From an uncultured Odoribacter sp. (lineage in GTDB: Bacteria; Bacteroidota; Bacteroidia; Bacteroidales; Marinifilaceae), in assembly GCA_900548135.1 (NCBI GenBank), contig URJC01000104.1:1-8072 (forward strand): a stretch of 8,072 nucleotides of DNA, written 5' to 3'. Shown piece by piece: positions 1 to 6,120 of this stretch (its first letter is position 1; the number at the start of each line of letters is the position of its first letter). Position numbers and translations under genes: made by a program. The notes beneath the pieces are model-generated. The model was not told the origin of the DNA, did not search any database, and saw only the letters and a list, made by a program, of their open reading frames with translations.

Positions 1-1381
1 GTGGGATCAGTGGCGTGTATGATTTCCGTCAGATGGCGTGCGGTACCTCGCTCGGGATAATATTGTTCATATACTTCATTACCTGTGCTCCACAGAATGA
101 TCGAAGGATGGTTGCGGTCCCTGCGAATCAGGTCTTCCAGGTCTTTTTTATGCCATGCTTTGTAGAGGGAGGCATAGTCGTGCTCTTTCTTGGCATGTTC
201 CCAGCAGTCAAAGGCTTCGTCCATTACCAGAAATCCCATCTCGTCCGCTACGTCCAGCACTTCAGGTGCCGGGGGATTGTGGGATGTACGGATGGCGTTG
301 CAGCCCATTTCTTTGAGGATGGTAAATTGGCGGCGTATGGCACTGACATTGACAGCTGCTCCAAGTGCTCCCAGATCATGGTGCATACATGCGCCTTGAA
401 TGTTGACCCTGCGTCCGTTGAGCAAAAATCCCTTGTCGTGCGTAAACGCAATGGTGCGGTATCCGAAACGGGTTTCCGTCTCGTCAATCAGTGTATTGTT
501 GGCATTGAAGACGGAGATTCGGGCCACGTATAATTGGGGATTTCCGATATCCCACCGTTCGGGACGGGGCATGTTTAAAATCAGGCTGTCGCATGTCAGG
601 CGCTGTGGGGCAGCCTCCAGGCGGCGCGGCTCTGATCGCACCAGTGCCTTGCCTGCCTTTCCGTCCGCTTTCAGCTTGTGCAGACTCACCGTATAGGTGA
701 CCGGTTCTTGCCGGGAAAGACGGTTGTCTATTTCCACCCGGATGGAGGTGACGGCCGTTTTGCTGGTAATTTGTGGAGTGGTTACGAATACTCCCCATTG
801 GCCGATGTGTACGGGGTGGGTTTTTACCATCCTGACGTGGCGGTAGAGGCCGGCCCCGGATACCAGCGGGAACCCCACCGTTCGGTATTGAGACGCACGG
901 CCAATATGTTTTCCTGCCCGAATCTGAGGGCCGGAGTCAGGTCCACACGGAAGGAAATGTATCCGTACGGGCGTTCGCCGATCTTTTGCCCGTTGAGCCA
1001 GACTTCGGCATTGGCCATTGCTCCGTCGAAATCCAGGTAGACCATCTTCCCCCGGTCGGAAGCCGGGACATGAAAATGTTTCCGGTACCAACCTATGCCC
1101 CTCCAGGGCAATTTCCCGGTGAATCCGTCGAGATCCTGACGGAACGGGCCTTCGATTCCCCAATCGTGTGGTAAGTCCAGTTTTCTCCAATCGGCGTCGT
1201 CAAACGTTTGCGAATCGGGGGCAGGTACAGGTTCTTCAACCCGGCTCCCATCGGCCTGAAGGCCGTAGCGCTGGAAAAGCCATCCGGCATCAAATGAAGC
1301 GACGTTTCTCGCTTCCTGTCCGAAAGCGGGCAACATCCATGCCAGCAGTACAGCCCAAAGAATGTTTGTCTTCATTTTCAT
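1..1381 (-). CDS. Glycoside hydrolase family 2 (beta-galactosidase-like), secreted; 3' end beyond window, one apparent frameshift
   Basis: Likely exo-acting beta-galactosidase or related GH2 enzyme of the periplasm, releasing sugars from glycans. The N-terminus is a signal peptide (MKMKTNILWAVLLAWMLPAFG, cut near Gln-Glu). The GH2 sugar-binding domain follows (LPHDWGIEGPF, WRGIGWYRKHF, VWLNGQKIGERPYGY, GSRWYPG), then the Ig-like domain and the start of the TIM barrel (GFLLNGRRVNIQGACMHHD, AIRTSHNPP). RNHPSIILWSTGNE contains the family's acid/base Glu, coded at 75-77. The nucleophile region lies beyond the window. The reading frame changes at the C run 854-857: after RWYPG the frame runs to a stop at 824, whereas removing one base restores GLYRHVRM and an open frame to base 1. 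A lost G in a run of five is the simplest explanation, either sequencing error or real mutation. ATG at 1375 is an alternative start. It lies 22 bases after the flavin reductase gene, probably in one transcript. Its G+C is visibly higher than in the rest of the window. Confidence -1.
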
Positions 1382-1403
1382 TGGCAAGTGATCGTTTAGG
1401 GTT

Positions 1404-1907
1404 TCAGTTTTCCCACACATTGGTGATCTCGACGATATACATTTTGTGCATTCCATTGCTGGGACCGTACCATTTTTCCAATGCTTTTTTATCGATGAAA
1501 TTTTCCGGTTTTATTGTTTGTCCGTATAGTTTACGGCATTCCAGGGTCAGACGGGCCTGTTCAAATGTAATTTGGTTACCAGGAGTAGCTATGGGTTGCA
1601 GGCCGGTTGCTTTGATTTTGTCTGTATCTCTGCCTGATTTTGTCCCACAGATATTGTAAATATTCCGGTTTTTCTCTCCTAGAAAAGAAAGGGTTAGGCA
1701 TTCGTTGTTTTCTACAAATTCGTAAGTATAGCGTTCAGGACGGATAAAAACAAATGCAACCGGTTTATTCCACAGGAAACCGATCCCTCCCCAACTAGCG
1801 GTCATGGTGTTGAAATGTTGCAGATTCCCCGCTGTCACTAACATCCATTCTTTACTAATGGTTTCAAAGAAGTTTTCTGATAATACTTTAATTTCTATTT
1901 TTTTCAT
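1404..1907 (-). CDS. Flavin reductase-like FMN-binding protein
   Basis: A 167-residue cytosolic protein of the flavin reductase-like (FMN-binding split-barrel) family. Members bind FMN and pass electrons from NAD(P)H to flavin or a substrate; the partner here cannot be read from sequence. Family features in order are FNTMTASWGGIGFLWNKP (about residues 32-49), the flavin-contacting RPERYTYEF (57-65), SFLGEKNRNIYNICGTKSGRDTDKI (75-98), and a C-terminal strand ending HKMYIVEITN. The length fits a one-domain member. I chose ATG at 1907 because the family sequence starts at MKKIEIKVLS; an upstream in-frame ATG at 1937 would add ten residues that look untranslated. The GH2 gene follows after 22 bases on the same strand, so co-transcription is likely although no functional link is obvious. 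The family call is firm; the substrate is unknown. Confidence 0.9.
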   Translation of the reverse strand: MKKIEIKVLSENFFETISKEWMLVTAGNLQHFNTMTASWGGIGFLWNKPVAFVFIRPERYTYEFVENNECLTLSFLGEKNRNIYNICGTKSGRDTDKIKATGLQPIATPGNQITFEQARLTLECRKLYGQTIKPENFIDKKALEKWYGPSNGMHKMYIVEITNVWEN

Positions 1908-2004
1908 GTTGATGTATTTTATTTTGAATAAAATCATTTATTGCCATTTAGCCATTTATGCTGATATCCTGATTTGTTGAATTTTTGTTTATGCTTATTT
2001 TATA

Positions 2005-2012
2005 CAAAAATA
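2005..2012 (-). promoter_or_regulatory. Possible -7 box for the flavin reductase/GH2 transcript
   Basis: Read on the minus strand this is TATTTTTG, matching the Bacteroides -7 consensus TAnnTTTG, and it lies about 97 bases before the flavin reductase start. No good TTTG element sits at the usual 19-base spacing, so the assignment is weak. A second minus-strand match, TAAATTTG at 2186-2193, overlaps the palindrome described separately and also lacks a clear -33 element. Confidence 0.3.
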
Positions 2013-2173
2013 TGGATATTTCGTTTCATAAATAACTATATGGGAAAATTTGTTTCCCTTTATGGTAGATTGGAGTTAGTTTCCGTTTGTAACCGGGGAA
2101 CAGGGGCAATATTACTTTTTTGAGAATCTGACATTACCTTCATTAAGCCAGATAAGTGTAAAGTACTCATCTT

Positions 2174-2189
2174 TTTGATATAAATCAAA
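2174..2189. promoter_or_regulatory. FNR/CRP-type palindrome (TTTGAT-ATAA-ATCAAA)
   Basis: A perfect inverted repeat with 6-base arms and a 4-base spacer. Its core is TTGAT-N4-ATCAA, the textbook FNR-box form. It lies in the divergent region between the flavin reductase and acetyltransferase genes. The centre is near 2181.5, about 40 bases before the start point expected from the -7 box at 2210-2217, where an activator contacting RNA polymerase would bind. A CRP/FNR-family regulator, perhaps responding to redox or nitrosative stress, is inferred; the cognate protein is not in the window. Confidence 0.5.
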
Positions 2190-2209
2190 TTTAGCCTATA
2201 TATTTCCTG

Positions 2210-2217
2210 TACATTTG
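2210..2217 (+). promoter_or_regulatory. Bacteroides-type -7 promoter box for the acetyltransferase gene
   Basis: TACATTTG matches TAnnTTTG exactly and lies 33 bases before the chosen ATG. No TTTG is present at the optimal distance upstream; the nearest candidate is a poor one around 2190-2194. A weak -33 element fits a promoter that needs the activator suggested by the palindrome just upstream. Confidence 0.5.
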
Positions 2218-2250
2218 TAAATATAAATATGAATTAATAAATAAGTGTGC

Positions 2251-2847
2251 ATGAAAACAGAATTGGAAAAATGTATGAATGGACAATGGTACGATTGTCA
2301 CGATAGTTATTTTATTGAGGCAAAGAGTAAAGCCCACGATTGGGTTGTAAAGTATAACTCAATACCGTACAGTAGGAGACAAGAAAGGTATCAGATGTTG
2401 AAAGAGATGTTTGGCAGAGTAGGTACAAATGTCTCTGTGGGAGATTCATTTACTTGTGGTTTTGGTTATAATATCTTTATCGGTAACAATGTATCCGTGA
2501 ATATGAATTGTACGTTTATTGATTGTAATAAAATTACGATTGGCAATAATGTTCTGATTGCTCCTCATGTGCAGATTCATACGGCTGCTCATCCGATTGA
2601 ATTGAATGAACGTCTCACTCCGGATTGGGAACCTGAAAGTAGTGCTTATTTTTGTCGAACATTTGCTTTGCCAGTGACAATTGGTGATGGTTGCTGGATT
2701 GGTGGAGGAGTTATTATCCTACCGGGAGTGACTATAGGAGAAGGTTGTGTTATTGGTGCTGGTAGCGTGGTCACTAAAAATATTCCGGCCAACAGTTTGG
2801 CTGTTGGGAACCCATGCAGGGTAATCCGGGAAATTAATAGACAATGA
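2251..2847 (+). CDS. Maltose/galactoside O-acetyltransferase-like protein (left-handed beta-helix)
   Basis: A 198-residue cytosolic acetyl-CoA-dependent sugar O-acetyltransferase of the Maa/LacA (LbH_MAT_GAT) type, full length for the family. Residues 1-60 form the N-terminal helical Mac domain (EKCMNGQWYDCHD, RRQERYQMLKEMFG). Hexapeptide repeats follow from about 60 to 185 (VSVGDSFTCGFGYNIFIGNN, ITIGNNVLIAPHVQIH, VTIGDGCWIGGGVIILPGVT, VIGAGSVVTKNIPANSLAVG). The catalytic histidine is most likely H114 in TAAHP, by alignment with the LacA-type GHPV motif. The C-terminus GNPCRVIREI is typical. ATG at 2251 was chosen because the family begins MKTE; the in-frame GTG at 2245 would add only two residues. 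The physiological acceptor sugar cannot be told, since the group includes general detoxifying acetyltransferases. No neighbour on the same strand obviously belongs with it. Confidence 0.93.
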   Translation: MKTELEKCMNGQWYDCHDSYFIEAKSKAHDWVVKYNSIPYSRRQERYQMLKEMFGRVGTNVSVGDSFTCGFGYNIFIGNNVSVNMNCTFIDCNKITIGNNVLIAPHVQIHTAAHPIELNERLTPDWEPESSAYFCRTFALPVTIGDGCWIGGGVIILPGVTIGEGCVIGAGSVVTKNIPANSLAVGNPCRVIREINRQ

Positions 2848-3115
2848 CGTTATGGTGAGATTGGTTGACTTTGATTTATATGAAACTATCGGAAATATCA
2901 TACCGATGTGCATCAACGCTTTCACCCACTGAATTAAACCCTATATTTTGCATGATTTACCGTTATAAGAAAGAATCCGGACTTTGGGTTTAAATGAAGA
3001 AGGAATGGTAAAACAAGTGGTGGGAAAGAACTGGCGAAAACCTTAGATGAATTCTTTTTGTTTATATTTCATAAAAAATATAGACAATAACGTATTAACC
3101 TTAAAACCTTGAAAA
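2848..3115. other. Intergenic stretch, no supported gene
   Basis: I see no convincing gene in this 268-base stretch. It holds a 26-codon ATG frame (2852-2932, MVRLVDFDLYETIGNIIP...) that starts four bases after the acetyltransferase stop and resembles nothing I recognise, and a frame around 2984-3049 (TLGLNEEGMVKQVVGKNWRK) without a start that could be a coding relic. A TTTG at 3057-3060 could serve as a -33 element for the lipoprotein gene, but the matching -7 box is poor. An EcoRI site lies at 3049-3054. Confidence 0.4.
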
Positions 3116-4028
3116 ATGAAAAAGAATTTATTATTTGTGATTTTAATAATCATTCTTGGAGGCGTTATTTACAGTTGTTCGGATGAAACTATTATTGACG
3201 AACAGACTGTCGTTCCTGCTTCGGCTCAAATAGTCCGTACAGATGTTTTTGAAGGAATGCACCGATTGACATTGACGATACGAGGAGGTGGCGGTGTCTT
3301 GTCACCAATGGATGAGACTGGTAAACTTGGAGGAACCGGATATTACTCAGACGGTGAAATAATTTCTTTAATTGCAGAAGAAGAAAGTTTTTTATATTGG
3401 ATTATAAACGGTGAACAGATAGAAGGCAGTGAAGTTAAGCTGGACATTACTTTGAACGAAGACATGGATATTGTTGCTGTTACGAAGAATTGTATTACAA
3501 TTACGGTTACTGGGGCCGGGACGGTCAGTATTAGCGGTACGGGGCCGAAAGTGACTTCTGCTAACAGTCCCTATAAATATTTTATGATGGAGGAGGAACA
3601 GGAAGTATATTTATATGCGGAAGGTGGTAGATTCTTGGGATGGTTCAGATGATAATTTTTACCTGGCTCACATTGGAGAAAGTGTGACAGCTCATTTCGG
3701 TGCATTTAAAACAATGAGGTTAGATATCAGTAATGAACAGAAGTATGCTTCTGTTGTGACGAAAGGATATGCATATCCTCTTGAAGCTGCTGAACCTGGT
3801 GAATTTGAAATACAAGGTAGTGGTTATATTGATGATTTTGTACCAGATAAGGGCCTGGAAGTTGAAATTTCTAATCAGAGTCGTTACAAGCTTACTTTTG
3901 TGGTTAAAGCACCGCTTGGCAGTAAAAGTATTACTTTGTCTTCTAATACCAGTGGAGTTGTAAAATTAAACACATACGATTTTGATGAAGATTTTAGTTT
4001 TGCATCTGTGAGTATTTCTGCTTCGTAA
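3116..4028 (+). pseudogene. Surface-type lipoprotein with two InlB-like B-repeats, split by a frameshift
   Basis: MKKNLLFVILIIILGGVIYSC is a lipoprotein signal peptide with the lipidated Cys at 21, followed by SDETIID, an acidic start of the kind that favours export to the cell surface in Bacteroidetes. Two copies of a divergent InlB B-repeat (Flg_new_2-like) fold are visible. The first is at about residues 50-123 (LTLTIRGGGGVLSP, YYSDGEIISLIAEEESFLYW, INGEQIEG, MDIVAVT). The second starts at CITITVTGAGTVSISG and reaches EGGRFLGW. The first frame stops at 3650-3652, but DGSDDNFYLAHIGESVTAHF, the expected end of the second repeat, follows in the +1 frame with a C-terminal beta-rich domain to 4028. 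The break lies at about 3637-3650. Loss of one copy of a GATGG repeat (five bases) would explain it, as would a one-base insertion. Role unknown; binding or scaffolding at the surface is inferred. It may be intact if the shift is a sequencing error. Confidence 0.75.
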
Positions 4029-4239
4029 TCATTCTTACAACGGAAGCGTCATGTTTTTAGAACATTTGCGTAAGGAATTGAAGCAATTGAAAGTAAAAGA
4101 GATAGGGAATCAACAGACCCAATTCGGGATAGGGGTAGATGATTAAACTGCTTCTTGATTTGATAAAATGACGTTATGAAAGTAGCTGATATTTACCAAG
4201 CTGTATGACAGAAAAATACGTTTGTTGTTACCGATATGC
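4029..4239. other. Decayed region upstream of the transposase relic
   Basis: No gene is supported here. A 31-codon frame with ATG at 4051 (MFLEHLRKELKQLKVKEIGN..., stop 4144-4146) reads like the end or start of a helical protein but is unrecognised. An imperfect inverted repeat GCTTC...GAAGC (4020-4046) overlaps the lipoprotein stop and could be a weak hairpin, although no good T-run follows. The sequence from about 4170 (VADIYQAV, FVVTDML) may be the upstream part of the transposase relic. Confidence 0.35.
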
Positions 4240-4423
4240 TCAATATAGGGTTGTCCCTTTTTTCGAGCAGCATGACTTGAGACTGATGCGTATACTCACA
4301 GATAGGGGTGCGGAGTACTGCTGAAACAGAGAAATTTATAAGTATGAACTGTATTTGTCCGTGGGGACAAGATCATTTCAAGATTAAGGCGAAAACCCAC
4401 AGACAAACGATATCTGTGAATGA
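4240..4423 (+). pseudogene. Degenerate DDE transposase/integrase core (IS481-like)
   Basis: A relic of an insertion-sequence transposase. In frame at 4262 it reads FEQHDLRLMRILTDRGAEYC, the integrase-core block holding the second catalytic Asp (TDRG). It then hits TGA at 4322-4324, where a Gly codon is expected, and continues NREIYKYELYLSV. Near 4365 the frame shifts to give DHFKIKAK (4371-4394), and it shifts back to give NPQTNDICE (4394-4420), the block with the catalytic Glu, before another TGA at 4421. The order TDRG-EYC-ELYL-DH-K-K-PQTN-ICE is that of IS481-type elements known in Bacteroidetes. With two stops and two shifts in under 200 bases it is certainly dead. No terminal inverted repeats or target duplication could be found, so the limits of the element are unknown. 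Confidence 0.8.
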
Positions 4424-4569
4424 TAACTACAAAATCAGGAAATAATAAAACCGAATGAGGACGATAGAATCTCATTCAGTTGTGAGGATGATAAAAGTTG
4501 TATAACTTCGCAAGAAACATCTGACTGTTTCTTTGTCCGATAGGAAACCAATTGTCAGAGCAAGTCTGA

Positions 4570-4768
4570 GCTATTACACATAAAGGAACCCGTTTGGTTG
4601 AAGCTCGTTTATTGGATGGCAAGAAAAAATTGGATGTGGAGGAAATCTCCAGACAGGAATATTTTGTCCATGTAAACGAAAAAACAAAAAGGAAGTATCC
4701 TTTTGTGATTGAAATAGATTTGAGGCAAGGGGAGGCTGAAAAACAGTATGTCGCTCCTAAAATTTAAT
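4570..4768 (+). pseudogene. Orphan open frame without start, gene remnant of unknown family
   Basis: An open frame of 65 codons from just after a TGA at 4567 to TAA at 4766, reading GTRLVEARLLDGKKKLDVEE, ISRQEYFVHVNEKTKRKYPF and then VIEIDLRQGEAEKQYVAPKI. There is no early ATG, GTG or TTG start with a plausible context. The composition (alternating charged and hydrophobic residues, a beta-strand-like YPFVIEIDL) looks like real protein and not chance reading, so it is probably the 3' end of a gene whose 5' part was lost when the neighbouring transposase region decayed. I do not recognise the family. Confidence 0.4.
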
Positions 4769-4876
4769 TATATAATGCGTAATTGTCAGATTAAGTCTTG
4801 ACTAATTCAGTAAATCCGAAGAAAGACGTAAGTTCATTCAATATACATATACTATTAGTAAAAAAAGTAATCGGTC

Positions 4877-4975
4877 ATGCAACAGAAAAAACAAATTCCG
4901 GTTTTATGTTGCCTCTCTTTATTCCCCTTGCAGCAATCTTGTTGCAGCAATGGACAACACGGACAGGCTGCCTGA
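4877..4975 (+). CDS. Tiny cysteine-rich ORF with lipoprotein-like signal sequence (doubtful)
   Basis: A 32-codon frame reading MQQKKQIPVLCCLSLFPLQQ then SCCSNGQHGQAA. It has a basic start, a hydrophobic core and an L-Q-Q-S-C sequence like a Bacteroidetes lipobox, with cysteine pairs at 11-12 and 22-23. It ends 93 bases before arsR. It could be the surviving 5' end of a truncated lipoprotein gene, a real small thiol-rich peptide linked to the arsenic genes, or chance. No convincing promoter or ribosome-binding site was seen. A 10-base direct repeat lies within its 3' half. Confidence 0.3.
   Translation: MQQKKQIPVLCCLSLFPLQQSCCSNGQHGQAA
4928..4951 (+). repeat. Short direct repeat TTGCAGCAAT x2
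   Basis: TTGCAGCAAT occurs at 4928-4937 and 4942-4951, separated by CTTG, giving a 14-base period. Each copy is itself nearly palindromic (TTGC-A-GCAA). It lies about 70 bases upstream of the arsR promoter. Function unknown; it may be a replication-slippage duplication. Confidence 0.6.
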
Positions 4976-5021
4976 TATTATTTTAATTTACGCATCTTGC
5001 ACTGAAAAAAGCATAATGAAA

Positions 5022-5052
5022 TTTGCTATTCTAAATATTGTTCGTATATTTG
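5022..5052 (+). promoter_or_regulatory. arsR promoter, full Bacteroides consensus
   Basis: TTTG at 5022-5025, exactly 19 bases, then TATATTTG at 5045-5052. This is a complete match to the Bacteroides -33/-7 promoter (TTTG-N19-TAnnTTTG). Transcription should begin about four to seven bases later, around 5056-5059, leaving a leader of only 10 to 13 bases before the arsR ATG at 5069. The -7 box lies wholly inside the spacer of the operator described next. Confidence 0.8.
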
Positions 5053-5058
5053 CGAACA
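5039..5058. promoter_or_regulatory. Putative ArsR operator 1 (TGTTCG-N8-CGAACA)
   Basis: A perfect 6-base inverted repeat whose 8-base spacer is exactly the -7 box TATATTTG. Binding of a dimeric ArsR-type repressor here would cover the promoter, the usual autoregulation of arsR. Related 20-base elements recur at 5418-5437 and 6957-6976, which supports function. Binding by the adjacent ArsR is inferred. Confidence 0.7.
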
Positions 5059-5068
5059 TATTCAAGAT

Positions 5069-5395
5069 ATGGAAGAAAAGAAAGATTATACAGTTACGCA
5101 GGAACAGTTGGCAAGATTTGCTAAAGCACTGGGACATCCAGCCCGAGTTGCTATTATGCACTTTTTGGCAAAGCAGAAAACGTGTTATTTTGGGGATATT
5201 CACGAAGAACTTCCCATTGCCAAAGCAACCGTATCGCAGCACCTAAAAGAGTTGAAAGATGCGGGACTTATACAGGGAGAGGTTGAAACGCCTAAAGTAA
5301 AATATTGTATCAACCGAGAGAATTGGCAACTGGCTTGTGAACTCTTTAAGGAGTTTTTCGGGCAATGTATCTGTAAATCGGGGGAGTGTTGCTGA
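5069..5395 (+). CDS. arsR: ArsR/SmtB-family metalloregulatory repressor
   Basis: A 108-residue winged-helix repressor, expected to hold the operon off until As(III) or a related thiol-reactive metalloid binds its cysteines. [20 protein letters not shown] (17-36) is the family's first helical block. The recognition helix-turn-helix is at about 45-68 ([22 protein letters not shown]), and the wing spans about 69-80 ([12 protein letters not shown]). The cysteines are at 39, 80, 90, 100, 102, 107 and 108. The classical CxC of the alpha3 site (as in E. coli ArsR) is reduced to the single C39 in KTCYFGDI, while the tail [11 protein letters not shown] is thiol-rich, so the sensing site probably combines C39 or other cysteines with the tail; this is inference. 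The ATG lies 10 bases after operator 1. Thioredoxin, arsF, arsG and permease genes follow on the same strand. The family call is firm; arsenic as inducer rests on the neighbours. Confidence 0.93.
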   Translation: MEEKKDYTVTQEQLARFAKALGHPARVAIMHFLAKQKTCYFGDIHEELPIAKATVSQHLKELKDAGLIQGEVETPKVKYCINRENWQLACELFKEFFGQCICKSGECC

Positions 5396-5409
5396 TAGTC
5401 CCTTTTTTT
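5380..5409 (+). terminator. Weak terminator or attenuator at the arsR end
   Basis: GGGGGA (5380-5385) can pair with TCCCTT (5399-5404) using two G-U pairs around a 13-base loop, followed by five further T. The hairpin includes the arsR stop codon. It is weak, but it sits just before a second operator-like element, which would fit partial termination after arsR and a fresh start for the following genes. Confidence 0.3.
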
Positions 5410-5417
5410 AATATTAA

Positions 5418-5437
5418 TGTTCGTTGTTTTGCGAATT
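5418..5437. promoter_or_regulatory. Putative ArsR operator 2 before the thioredoxin gene
   Basis: TGTTCG-TTGTTTTG-CGAATT is identical to operator 1 at 15 of 20 positions, with the same arm spacing. The spacer TTGTTTTG is one base from the -7 consensus TAnnTTTG, so a second promoter may overlap it, although no TTTG lies at the ideal -33 position. It ends 27 bases before the next ATG. The 69-base gap between arsR and the next gene is much larger than the other early gaps in the operon. Confidence 0.55.
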
Positions 5438-5464
5438 ACGTTTAATGTGATAAATCTATTAATT

Positions 5465-5695
5465 ATGGAAATTAAAGTATTAGGAACAGGTTGCACAGGT
5501 TGTAAGGTTCTGTATGCAACAGTTGAGCAAGTAGTAAAAGAATTAGCTTTGGAAGCAGTAGTAACCAAAGAAGAGGATTTGATGAGGATTATGGAATACA
5601 ATGTAATGACGCTTCCTGCTCTTGTCTTGGACGGTAAGGTCGTGGCACAAGGCAAACTTTCTACTAAAGAGGTAAAAGATATATTAACCAAATAA
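5465..5695 (+). CDS. Small thioredoxin-like protein (TM0996/MTH895, Thioredoxin_3 type)
   Basis: A 76-residue one-domain thioredoxin-fold protein, normal for this glutaredoxin-like group. The first strand MEIKVLGTG leads into the redox motif C10-T-G-C13, and the cis-proline loop is TLPALV (P51). There is no signal peptide, so it acts in the cytosol. Such proteins are often found beside DUF318 permeases and ArsR regulators; a role in reducing or handing on thiol-bound metalloid, or feeding electrons to the CcdA-like membrane protein two genes downstream, is inferred. I chose ATG 5465 because the fold begins at MEIKVL; an upstream in-frame ATG (5417) would add 16 residues lying across operator 2. 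The ArsF-like gene begins 11 bases after its stop. Confidence 0.9.
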   Translation: MEIKVLGTGCTGCKVLYATVEQVVKELALEAVVTKEEDLMRIMEYNVMTLPALVLDGKVVAQGKLSTKEVKDILTK

Positions 5696-5706
5696 ATCAG
5701 AGTGTG

Positions 5707-6111
5707 ATGAAACGCTTTTTATTCCTTACCATTACTTGTTTGTTTTCTATTTGGGGAATAGCCCAGATTACGACAGATACCTATGTGGAAGTTCTTTATT
5801 TTCATGGGAAACAACGTTGTATAACTTGCAAAGCCATTGAGAAATACACGAAAGAAGTAGTCAATGCAGATTTGGCAGAGTTGGTCAAAAATGGTAAACT
5901 ACGTTTTAAAGAAGTAGATATTTCAACTTTTGAAGGCGAAAAGCTGGCAGAGAAATATCGTGTAAGCTGGTCATCTCTTTATGTTAATAAATGGAAGAAC
6001 GGTAAAGAAGAACGTAACGATATGACACGTTTCGGTTTTCAGAATGCCCGGAACAATACAGCGGCATTCAAGAAAGAATTGAAACAGAAAATCAACCAGT
6101 TGCTAAAATGA
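5707..6111 (+). CDS. arsF: ArsF-like periplasmic thioredoxin-fold protein
   Basis: A 134-residue exported protein. Residues 1-20 (MKRFLFLTITCLFSIWGIAQ) form a signal peptide, probably cut near GIA-Q. The mature part has a thioredoxin-like fold with VEVLYFHGKQRC38-IT-C41KAIE as the redox site, then LRFKEVDI and EKYRVSWSSLYV, where the usual cis-Pro after SWSS is replaced by Leu. Similar proteins beside ArsG are annotated as the ArsF family, described with ArsE and ArsG in reduction and efflux of nitroaromatic arsenicals. I recall this from the literature and cannot test it here. ATG 5707 is preferred over GTG 5704, which would add one residue. It is followed by arsG after nine bases, so the two are tightly linked. 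A general periplasmic thiol-reductase role is the main alternative. Confidence 0.82.
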   Translation: MKRFLFLTITCLFSIWGIAQITTDTYVEVLYFHGKQRCITCKAIEKYTKEVVNADLAELVKNGKLRFKEVDISTFEGEKLAEKYRVSWSSLYVNKWKNGKEERNDMTRFGFQNARNNTAAFKKELKQKINQLLK

Positions 6112-6120
6112 CACAGTTTT

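Noticed and set aside
484..798. Minus-strand ATG frame of 104 codons
   Set aside because: It lies inside the GH2 gene in another frame; the GH2 frame here reads continuous family sequence (TTPQITSKTAVTSIRVEIDN and onward).
1168..1659. Plus-strand frame of 163 codons opposite the GH2 start and flavin reductase
   Set aside because: It overlaps two well-supported minus-strand genes and has no recognisable motifs.
4020..4046. Hairpin GCTTC...GAAGC as terminator of the lipoprotein gene
   Set aside because: The stem is interrupted by a four-base bulge and is followed by only a short T-run some bases away; too weak to call.
4798..5246. Plus-strand frames of 62 and 98 codons before and across arsR
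   Set aside because: They start at TTG or within non-coding DNA, run across the arsR promoter or gene in another frame, and show no protein family features.
5200..5691. Minus-strand frame of 163 codons opposite arsR and the thioredoxin gene
   Set aside because: The plus strand carries clear ArsR and CxxC thioredoxin-like proteins; this is a shadow frame.
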